Shown here in pieces: positions 56,401-64,000 of a stretch of DNA of 64,000 bases (the stretch's first letter is position 1; every line of letters begins with the position of its first letter). This DNA comes from Aplidium turbinatum (Eukaryota > Chordata > Ascidiacea > Aplousobranchia > Polyclinidae): assembly GCA_918807975.1 (NCBI GenBank), contig OU964928.1, positions 18,961,323 through 19,025,322 of the forward strand, read 5' to 3'. The notes beneath the pieces are model-generated. The model saw only the letters and a program-made list of their open reading frames with translations, made no database searches and was not told where the DNA came from. Position numbers and translations under genes: made by a program.

Positions 56401-59400
56401 TTAAGCAGAAGCGCTATGTTCTTTGCTTGGATTTGCTATCGTGCAATAGGCCAAATCCAAAAAAGTAATGCTTTGAATGATAATCAAGACATAAAATAGC
56501 CCAGTCAAGCCTAACAGTAAGAATATAGCTAAAACAGATCGAAATCTATAGAAAATAATTTCAAAATCGCAACCTAGTTAAGCTTTTATTTAACAACGTT
56601 TCTACTTTCAACAACGCGTTATCATTTCTCACTATGCGGCCCGTGGAGTTTTTCTCAGACTCTAATGTGGCCCTTCATGTTTGCAGTCTTGGACCACCCT
56701 GGTTTACACAATTGTTTTTTTTAGTCACACGTTAACTGAGGTTTACTCTAGCCTAGCTTTTTCTGTTTTCATGGTTTTAGCTTTCAAAGTAGGCCTAGCA
56801 GTTCAGATTTTCAAAGTAGGCTACTTATTAAAAAGTAACAGTTGAGCACATCTCTAATCTAAATTACCAGATAATGTAGGACCACACTTGTTGCATATCA
56901 TAGTTAATGTTTTTGCTAGCTGTTTCTGTGTTTTTTGTCGTAGGTTAGATATGTTTACTTTCGCCATTTATTGTGTTTATTTATTGTCCGCCCCGTTAGC
57001 TCAGTTATGCGCCGGCTCAAGATCACGCGGCGCAAGCTCGACGCTCGGGATGTACGCTTGAGCAACGCATTTCAGGACTGCTCTCCATTCAGCGGGCCCT
57101 AGTGAATGGAATAATTTCTCGGCAACAACACATCAACAATCGGAAAACTTCACTCTGCCAATCTCGGTGACCGGCCCTGCGTCAAGAGCCACTGCAAGTA
57201 CGCGTAACTACGGTACCAGGAATAACCAATCAAGGCTTTGTCAGTCCGAGGATAAAGATTCAAAACCAACGAACCAATTTGCAGTGGGCTACGTTAGCGA
57301 TGTGAAAATAAATGTTCATGAAAAGAAATTGAGTGTTGATTCAGTGGCATAGCTTGGAAATGTGCCGCCCGGGGCGGATTCAGATTTTGCCATCCCTTCA
57401 AGAAAAAGTATGTGAAAATGAAATGCGTTTTTTTTATCAGATTATAATCAAAATCAAAAATCGTAGTCTTAAAGTGCCACCCCCAGACGTGCCGCCCGGG
57501 GCGGTCTGTCCCCCCCCCCCCCCCTTAGCTACGCCACAGTGTTGATTGCAAGAACATGAAATCCATGTTTTTCGGACAAAAAAGCAATGCGAAGTTCATG
57601 AGGAATCAGAACAGGGCAAGAAAGATTTTTTTGTTTTCAATTCAGTTTTATTTTTCTTTGTATAAGTGATGATAAGTTGAACAATGTTGTAACGAGTAAA
57701 ACAGTAATGATAAATTTAACAATAGAGTACAGGAACAAAACCAACAAAAGAAAAAGGTAGCAAAAATTTCGTTTCGATTAGAATAAGTTCGTTTCGAAAA
57801 ACCATAATTTTTACCTACATTTAAAATTTAAATGGACAAAAAAAGTTGAACATCTGGCAACAGGGACGACATCGACGTGGGACGACATCGGCAGGGGACG
57901 ACATCGGGGGGACGACATGTCCAGGGGACGACATCGGTGGCATTCGCCTACTGCTTGTACTTCTAAATGCCCATTTTTGCATTTTTGAGTATTTTTAGGT
58001 ATCACTTGGTCTTTTAAAAATTATCTGATGTATACCGGTACCATAGTTCTAGAAAGTATCTCAAAATGGCCAAAATTTCATGACAATGGCTGATGATCTC
58101 TGAAAATATATGACAATTGCCTAAAAATGCCCAACAATCTCAACATGTTGGACAACCTACTAAAAATGTCTGATAAGTCTTTAAAATCCCTAATGATTTT
58201 TGAAAATGATGGACAAAGTCTGACAATGACTGTTAAGAGATATTGCATCTGGGGAACAATTCTGGCGTAGAAGGTTTGTAAAAATAAATAGGAATTGAAG
58301 TTTCAATTTCTAATGGCTCTCTGATTATGGTATTCATACATTTAGGCATATTATGTCTTCACATTCAACAAAATCATGCTTCAAAAAGCTTGTTAGGAAC
58401 TCTGAGTCAAGTCACTTTGGATGACAAACCAAAGGTGTGTACTTGACTTCTACTTTATGATCACTATGTTCTTTGTGTTTTAAAATTGATATTAGTGTTA
58501 TTTTGTTTTATATAATACTTAAGCTATTCTTAGTATTTAGGTAAATGAGAAAACAGTGACATATCTTAATAATTTTTTGTATATATAATATAGTTTTCTT
58601 TAGTGCTACAGTTTAACAATATTTTGAATTTATTTTAATCTTCAATATGTTTGCTAAGCAAGTGGTGCAGTACTAAGCTAGTGGTGCGTTACTGATGAGC
58701 CCAGCCTCATGGGCGAAACACGTGTCTATTGCTGAGTTCCTGCTACACTCGACTGCCGAGAAACACAAGAAAATTATACTCGATTCAGAAAAAAAATGCA
58801 ATAGAACAATTAATTATTTTTTTCTACTTGTCCAATTGTCAACGTTATTTTATTTATGTTTTTTTTTAAAGTTAACATCACTTTTGGGTCTTTGATTTCT
58901 ATATGTGCTGAACTTTATTCACAAACCTGTAAAAGTTTAAAGGTAAAACAAAGTTCTAATTGTTCATAATTTTGTGTTTCGCAGCCTACTTCAACATTGC
59001 ATATATAATAATTGCTTTTTTAGTCTGAAGAATCGTGGACATTGAGAACTCACAATGGAGTTGAGGAAGAACTTTACTTTTCCGGTCATACTGTGATTTG
59101 GAGCAGGGGACAGGTTTTATTGAAGTCATTCACAGTTGATTCTATCGTGAAACAGGTCAGTTACTTCAAAATTTTAAGTCACATTCACTTAGCTTAGATG
59201 TAATGTAGATCCCAACCCAAACAGGTTTTTGGACATTTTGAACAAACTGATTTTTTTTAAACACAGTTGAGTGAGTTAAGTAAAGTTTTTCACTAAAAAA
59301 CTCACCATAAACCAATAAGGTCTGCTACTATTCGGTGAGTCCAATTCGGTGAGTTCCTAACCCCTAACTCGAACCCTAAAACGGCAATGATAATTAGGCT

Positions 59401-62400
59401 ACGGTACCCAATAATTAAAAAAAAAATTGAAAATATCACCAAATAGGGATAGGACTCACCGAAACGGGCCATTCCGAAACCAATACACACTGAAGTGAAG
59501 GAATTTAAAAGTTTAAAAGTATTTTAGCGCATACTTAAAAGTTGCTAACTTTATGATACAAATTGGGGATAGAGGTTACTTTTTTAAACCATAAACAGAC
59601 ATGACTAAGCAAAAACACCACAGTATAATATATTTAACATCATAAAAACAAAAAAGTTACAGACTTGAAAAGGTTTGCATGACTGTTGACTAGCCAAAAA
59701 CGATTCGCTTTTTGTTTTTATAATGTTAAATATAGTGTTGTTGCTTAGTTATGTCTGTTTATGACGTAAAAGTTGGAGATAAAATGACAATTGAAATCAT
59801 GTTATCTAAATTACCTGTGTATAGTATACCCACGCTACTTGTTTGTACAACTTGCACTTTTGAAAACTTGATTCTAAAAAAATTGATTATTGCTACATTT
59901 TAGGCGGTTTGGTGCGATTTTGTTGTGAATGGTGAAGACCCGTACCAGTTTGATTTGCCACGAACACAGCCAAAAGGTTGTGCCCCCATAGAAGGAGTTG
60001 CTGTTGTGACAAATACCACACTGCATGTGTACACCAAGGAAGGGGAATCATATGACACCGCTCTGCCTTTTCAGGTTAGAATTTAATTTTGCTGCCGCTG
60101 TTAAATTTTTTAATTTTCTATACCAACGCTGCAAATGAAATTTTTAAGGCCCAAGAGTTGATTTTTCATCGTGTTATGAATCAGGACTATTATTATATAT
60201 ACATTACAATAGTAATATACATTAATAGTAATAATATTAATAGTTAATAGTAATAGTAATTAATAGTAATATAAATAATAGTAATATAAATATATACATT
60301 ACAATACTATAGTATACATTACAATAGTACCTTTGATAAATGTTTTTAACAGTTGTCATTTTTTTTCAAATGCCAATACCACGATAATCTGTTGATTTCT
60401 AGTGATGTACCGGTACATGAAAAGTTGAAAAAGTGTTAATCAAAATAGCGCTTCATGTCTTGGTAGCACTAGTAGCTTCAGCTTGGTGGGAAGATTAAAT
60501 GACTGAATTGGGATATGTCTGGCCTTGTCGGTTTTTATCTGTTAAGGTACGAGATGTGTGGAACTTCAAATTCGGATTAATTTTTGAGCGAAAGAAACCA
60601 CAACCAAGCCTTTCATCCCAGAACGTATCAAACGTTTCAGAAGACGACCTCACAACTATTTTCTGCTTGCAACATCCTTTACGAGAATTCTCGCCAATCA
60701 TCACGAAGTCGCAAGGTTAATACGCATGCTAATACTGATGTTAAATAATAAGACTGTTATTAGATTGCTAAGAAAAACAGCATTGTCGCTTGGTAGAGAA
60801 TTCATATCGACATCATCGTTATACGGGATGGTCTCTTGTGTGATTTTAGGAGTTGGGTTATTCACTTTTAATCTAAACGTGTAGTTTTGTTAAATTTTGA
60901 CTTCACTTTCTTTTTCCGTTATATGAAGTTTTCATGCAATTGCATGGACTTTGATTGAAAGACTATAGAAAAGGCAACTTTAGCGGTTTATAAAAAATTA
61001 TTCGCATTTCATCGCTAGCATCTCAATAAAAATCTCATCGTAGTTGTGCAATGTGCACTCATAAAGGCGAGATTCGTTGAACTGTTTTTTGTCAGGTACA
61101 CGCACAAAGTCAATTACACATTTTTGGAAGTTTTTAGCAGGAAGAGTTTGAGATTTAAAAAAAAAAACGTATATTACAACAGCTCTCACCTAGTGTTTAA
61201 TCTCCTAAATAAAAAGCAACACGTATACAAACAATAAGATTAGATCTAGTGGAGGTTTAAACACGTGGCTTTCATCATACACTTACACAACGTCAATCAT
61301 CTGTAGGCTCGTCAATGTTGTCCGTACAACGCCTTTCCTTCACTCAACGATGGCCACAGTACTAAATGTATGTTGATTAAATAAGGTTAACTTTGGTCTC
61401 TTTTCTTGTTGATTAGTCGGTGACGGCCATGAGATGACGTAAACAAACCCCCCCAACGATTGCGTCAGGCTTATGTAGCTGGCTCCTTAGCCGCATGGTG
61501 ATTGGTGAAGGCCTTGGTTTAGCACTTGAAAGGGCACATGTTCGACACCACTCAAAAGCATGCGGCTGTGTCTTTGGCACTTGGCAGGACACATGCATGT
61601 CTGAAGGTTGACACGAAGATTAGCTTCCTTGCCTTTCCGTTCACTTAATATAATCTTCAGCAAGCCTTGATAAGACTTCATTGTTGGCTTCTTGATCTGC
61701 CAGGCAATGTGCGGTACATGAACAGGACGCAGGATAGCGTCGTGTATTGCGAAGACGACTTTGTGATGACTTGCGATGAGAGACAAGGCTTGCACACTGT
61801 GTGGAGGGCCAGGAATGTATCTTCGGATGACGTTAACGTGTTGCAAGCTGCAAGAGTTCAACCAAATCAGGTATAGTGAATATTTACGTCATTGAAATTC
61901 CCTTTGAAAGCCCCTATTCCGTCGTTATTTTTAGACCTCAGTCACCTCACATTGACCGAATTGAATTCATTCTTCTTATTTTAATAAAAAATATTCTATC
62001 TTAAAATGCTATGTTTAGAGTGAAATGGATATTTACTGATGTTGTTAGAATAATTTTGTTGACAAAAACAATTGCTGTGATTGGAAAATATACACAGGGA
62101 ACTAAATTAAATTGTTTTGCAAAATTTTAGCACCGCGATTTATGAAAATAATTGATACTACTTTTGTATTGCTGTTATACTCTTTTTTCAGTGCAGAGTG
62201 ATCTGTTCAACATTTTCACTGGCAACTGCCTTCATTCTGTAACCCATCCGTATATATAGTTGTCTGGCGTCCTTGCTTTTAAAAATCTTTTTCATAGTAT
62301 GCTCGGCAATTTTTGTGATTAATTCTGTTGATATTTTGTCGTTATTGGGCATAGCATTTTTTGTTAAACTACTGCAGTACTGCTCTTATAAAATGTCTTA

Positions 62401-64000
62401 CTCGTAACACAACACTTTTGGGCATTTTTTAGGTCAATAACAGCATTTGCCATATGTCGATGTCAAGCCCCGGGGTTTCCCCTTTCCGGAATAGTTTCAG
62501 AGGATCACCTGCTGGGGGTTATTCGTCTACTAGTGCATTCATGGGAAACAGCATTCTTGGAGGGGGTGCTATCACGAAAACCCCTCACACGAATCGCAAC
62601 CCTTCACTTGCTCACCTGTCATACACCCCCCATTCGAGTAAAGCGTTTTCTCCTAGTGCTGGTTCTCTGTTGCATCAAAGGTAAATACGTTTTCAAACGA
62701 TGAAATGTATGTTTGCTTGTTACATAGGCCTAGTTGAAATGTGTGAATTACGTTAACAAAAATCTAATTGTCAGTTACCGTACGTCAAAAGCTTTGGCAA
62801 ATTATCCACTACTTTGCTTTATTAAGAAACTGATCGTTTGATAACAAAAGTGTTAAAAGAGTCCAAATGCGCATAGTTTTTTTTAAACTGCTTTAATTTG
62901 CAACATATTGCAGTTCCTTTGTTACTTTTTTATTTATTTTTTGCTTATTGTAGCGTAAGTTCTTTGTATTGATTTGACGAAGAATGGTTTTAAAAGTGAT
63001 TGTTTTTGATCGAAAAAGGTTTTAAAGAACCTACTTTCCTGCTAAAAGAACACATTTTTGTTATCGTCAAGTAACTAGATTGTGTTATTTGTGTGTAAAA
63101 GTTGACTCAAGAACAAAAGAATGTTGGATGATGCATTAATATTACAACTACTTTTCACACAGCAATTCAGCCCCTTTTTTATATTGATTTAACGTCTGAT
63201 CTGAGGACTTCAATTTACAGTTTGAATAATTTTTTGTTAATCTGTTGATACATTAACTTCTATGCACTTACCCTAATACCCGTCGAGTGGTGAGGGCCCT
63301 GGTACGTCACTCTAAAGGCCCAGTGGCGTAGCCAGATCCATTTTACAGGGGGGCAAAGAAGGGGCAAGGCTTTTTCCAGGAAGAGCAACCTTTTTCGTGA
63401 CGTCATAAGTGAAGGCGATATAAATTGCTTTAAAATTGATGTTAGCGTTAAATTTTAATTGACGATAAAAGATTCACTTTCTGCCTTGCACTGCTCATTT
63501 GGATTGCATTTGCTGATTCTGGTTCTATTATAGTAGAAGGAAAAGCGACACAAATGACAGTTTCTAAAGAACGATCATGGTGAATTGAGATAACACACAA
63601 TTTCGTGATCATATGAAAAAATTAATAGCATCAGTTGCGAAATGGACAGAGATAAAGTTGCTGCTTTCAATAACAATCATTAGAAAAATGGTTGCAAGAA
63701 AGTCTTGAAACTTTCTTTGATTCACTACAGTATGAACAAACTACAATAAAGAGGTTGCAGGTAACATTTAAGTTAGTTAAATCTTTTGAGCTTTTTGTGG
63801 TAGAGTGGGGAGCAAAGAATTTTCAGGGGAGGCATTTGCCCCGCCCTCTTGACTACACCACTGACTCAAAAGGCACCGGTACGACATCACTTAAAAGCAT
63901 GCTGCTGTGTCTTGGCAGGACACTAAAGGCATGCCTGAAAGTGGACAAGAAAGTTGGCATCTTTGCCTTTCCGTCTACTAATCTAGTCTTCAACTACCGG
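53349..64000 (+). CDS. ANAPC1: Anaphase-promoting complex subunit 1 (APC1), 5' part, 7 exons
   Basis: Largest scaffold subunit of the APC/C ubiquitin ligase, which drives mitotic exit by ubiquitinating cyclin B and securin. Exons 53349-53424, 58346-58434, 59024-59155, 59904-60074, 60547-60715, 61704-61870, 62433-62680 are in consistent phase (1052 nt, about 350 residues of an expected 1900 or so). They cover the first part of the N-terminal beta-propeller: EFIPCG (human EFVPFG), LLGTLSQVTL (human LVGSLQEVTI), EELYFSGHTVIWS and SFTVDS, VWCDF, YDTALPFQVRDVWNFKFGLI, then VYCEDDFVMTCDERQGLHTV. Exon 7 encodes the Ser/Pro-rich loop. The gene runs off the right edge. I see no further exon up to 64000. 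Confidence 0.95.
54368..56035. mobile_element. hAT-like element nested in the composite
   Basis: The left end AGTGGCGGATCTATGCAAAA and the right end GGTAAGCTACACCACTGCA are loosely inverted, with the common hAT end pattern AGTGG..AGC. The flanking 8-mers are CTGCTACG and GTGCTACG. It contains a LINE 3' tail at 55640-55803 and no recognisable transposase. Confidence 0.6.
55640..55803 (+). mobile_element. LINE 3' tail (L2/CR1-like)
   Basis: Ends TTACTGACAAATAAACC followed by (ATTG)n, the same ending as at 47500-47556. A shared upstream stretch (TGACTAGGTCGTCTCG) supports one LINE family. Confidence 0.6.
56993..57190 (+). mobile_element. Possible tRNA-SINE, family E
   Basis: CCCCGTTAGCTCAGTTATGC is a good box A. 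A weak box B (CAAGCTCGACGCTC) lies 40 nt on. The body is unlike the other SINEs here. Confidence 0.45.
57342..57539. mobile_element. hAT miniature element, CAGTGGC family
   Basis: 198 bp. Ends CAGTGGCATAGC and GCTACGCCACAG; perfect 8-bp duplication TGTTGATT (57334-57341 and 57540-57547). Subterminal GCCGCCCGGGGCGG palindromes at both sides and an internal poly-C run of about 17. Confidence 0.85.
58346..58434 (+). CDS. ANAPC1: ANAPC1 exon 2 (residues 26-55)
   Basis: Encodes NHASKSLLGTLSQVTLDDKP, matching human GAAGLVGSLQEVTIHEKQ. The acceptor is acatttag and the donor gtgtgt; phase 1 in, 0 out. Confidence 0.9.
58686..58732 (+). ncRNA. Type I hammerhead ribozyme motif in ANAPC1 intron 2
   Basis: All conserved parts are present in order: stem I strand GCGTTA (58686-58691), CTGATGA (58692-58698), stem II GCCC/GGGC around an 8-nt loop (58699-58714), GAAA (58715-58718), a self-complementary short stem III (ACACGTGT) and the cleavage triplet GTC ending at 58726, then TATTGC, which pairs with the first strand with one mismatch and one G-U. 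It lies about 250 nt after exon 2 on the coding strand. Minimal stem III hammerheads of this sort are known from Penelope-like elements and retrozymes. Activity is inferred. Confidence 0.85.
58733..58768 (+). repeat. Hammerhead-family repeat, 3' part
   Basis: GCTGAGTTCCTGCTACACTC then GACTGCCGAGAAACAC; the same string is found at 18072-18103 and, reversed, at 43440-43475. It ties the ribozyme to the dispersed family. Confidence 0.75.
59024..59155 (+). CDS. ANAPC1: ANAPC1 exon 3 (residues 56-99)
   Basis: Forty-four codons in phase 0: SEESWTLRTHNGVEEELYFS, GHTVIWSRGQ, SFTVDSIVKQ, matching human ESWQLRKG, EELYVAGNMVIWSKG and AFTVDSPVQQ. The acceptor is gcttttttag and the donor gtcagt. Confidence 0.95.
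59317..59476 (-). mobile_element. Telomere-like hAT miniature element, copy E
   Basis: 160 bp with a perfect 8-bp duplication AAACCAAT (59309-59316 and 59477-59484). It is the shortest copy and lacks most end repeats, but retains the central CTAACCCCTAACTC-like tract and ACGGTACCC. It lies in ANAPC1 intron 3. Confidence 0.86.
59904..60074 (+). CDS. ANAPC1: ANAPC1 exon 4 (residues 100-156)
   Basis: Fifty-seven codons in phase 0: AVWCDFVVNGEDPYQFDLPR through ESYDTALPFQ, equal to human ALWCDFI and KDYIASLPFQ. The acceptor is acattttag and the donor gttaga. Confidence 0.95.
60186..60335. repeat. AT-rich microsatellite (TAATAG-type)
   Basis: Irregular tandem AATAGTAAT and ATACATTACAATA units over 150 bp in ANAPC1 intron 4. 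Confidence 0.7.
60547..60715 (+). CDS. ANAPC1: ANAPC1 exon 5 (residues 157-213)
   Basis: VRDVWNFKFGLIFERKKPQP then DDLTTIFCLQHPLREFSPII. It matches human VANVWPTKYGLLFERS and TMFSMLHPLDEITPLV. The acceptor is tctgttaag, somewhat weak; the donor is gttaat. It ends one base into a Gly codon. Confidence 0.92.
61476..61645 (+). mobile_element. tRNA-derived SINE, family A
   Basis: The head TTAGCCGCATGGTGATTGGT and box B ATGTTCGACACCACTC match the 8.0-kb copy; the body has GTTGACACGAAGATTAGC. It lies in ANAPC1 intron 5, sense orientation, ending about 60 bp before the exon 6 acceptor. Confidence 0.8.
61704..61870 (+). CDS. ANAPC1: ANAPC1 exon 6 (residues 213-268)
   Basis: GNVRYMNRTQDSVVYCEDDF, VMTCDERQGLHTVWRARNVS. 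It corresponds to human RVQYVVDHAMKIVFLNTDPS and VMTYDAVQNVHSVWTLRRV. The acceptor is gatctgccag and the donor gtatag. Confidence 0.93.
62433..62680 (+). CDS. ANAPC1: ANAPC1 exon 7 (residues 269-351), regulatory Ser/Pro loop
   Basis: Low-complexity Ser/Pro/Gly segment (SMSSPGVSPFRNSFRGSPAG and following) with at least six SP or TP pairs. It sits where human APC1 has the disordered '300s' loop, whose CDK phosphorylation during mitosis allows CDC20 to bind. Sequence identity is low, as usual for this loop, but SP-SPF spacing is similar. The acceptor is attttttag and the donor gtaaat; it leaves two bases for exon 8, outside the window. Confidence 0.88.
63283..64000 (+). mobile_element. tRNA-SINE family A, split by an insertion
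   Basis: The head (GTGGTGAGGGCCCTGGTACG) ends at 63320; the rest (AGGCACCGGTACGACATCAC, GTGTCTTGGCAGGACAC) resumes at 63864. The two halves rejoin to the 8.0-kb copy. The bases at the break, ACTCTAAAGGC and ACTCAAAAGGC, look like an imperfect target duplication. Confidence 0.78.
63321..63863. mobile_element. hAT-like element, CAGTGGC family, inside a SINE
   Basis: 543 bp. Ends CAGTGGCGTAGCCAG and CTTGACTACACCACTG with GGGGGGCAAAG and GGCATTTGCCCC just inside. Related by its ends to 57342-57539. No transposase seen. Confidence 0.75.

Larger units (their letters stand above)
53889..57945. mobile_element. Large composite element with GATGTCGTCCCC end repeats
   Basis: The left end (53889-53945) has GATGTCGTCCCCTGCC, then ATGTCGTACC repeated. 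The right end (57868-57945) has the inverted GGCAGGGGACGACATCGG and three or more further GGGGACGACATC units. GCCTACTGC occurs directly outside both ends (53880-53888 and 57946-57954), as a target duplication would. The roughly 4-kb interior is mostly other insertions (54368-56035, 57342-57539, a SINE-like piece) with no transposase seen. It makes up most of ANAPC1 intron 1. Confidence 0.68.
62681..64000 (+). other. ANAPC1 intron 7, to window edge
   Basis: No exon-like stretch with APC1 similarity is visible. It holds a palindromic miniature fragment near 63165-63230, then a SINE split by a hAT-like element. Confidence 0.6.

Noticed and set aside
56636-56702. hAT right end (ACCACCCTGG)
   Set aside because: No partner end located; too short to annotate.

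Overview
The window is nuclear DNA of an animal: AT-rich, with spliced genes and dense with small transposons. Two conserved genes can be assembled exon by exon. They point to a marine invertebrate. My best guess is an ascidian, because both start codons sit just behind a splice acceptor as in a genome with spliced-leader RNA, but this is a low-confidence inference.

Minus strand, 44.5 kb down to 3.3 kb: a complete AF4/FMR2 (AFF) family gene, the scaffold of the super elongation complex. I place 22 coding exons whose splice phases all agree. They total 3729 nt and encode a predicted 1242-residue protein. The P-TEFb-binding N-terminus, the ELL-binding segment, two acidic Ser tracts, an AF9/ENL-type docking motif and the C-terminal homology domain are all visible. 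Its first intron is about 24 kb, carries no other gene I can recognise, and is filled with repeats.

Plus strand, 53.3 kb to past the right edge: the 5' part of ANAPC1 (APC1, the largest scaffold subunit of the anaphase-promoting complex). Seven coding exons give about the first 350 residues, including the Ser/Pro-rich loop with CDK-type sites. The two genes are head to head, about 8.9 kb apart.

Everything else is mobile DNA. It includes: (i) a family of hAT-like miniature elements with perfect 8-bp target duplications and an internal telomere-like (TTAGGG-type) tract, five copies; (ii) a very abundant palindromic miniature element concentrated left of about 38 kb; (iii) several larger hAT-type elements, some nested in one another, two with decayed transposase; (iv) a Tc1-like transposon broken up by a LINE tail, an hAT element (itself carrying a LINE fragment) and a SINE; (v) at least five kinds of tRNA-derived SINE; (vi) a dispersed family whose copy in ANAPC1 intron 2 keeps a complete hammerhead ribozyme core in the sense orientation, with decayed relatives in AFF introns and at the left edge. 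The intronic hammerhead and the telomere-repeat-bearing miniature elements are the most interesting signals.
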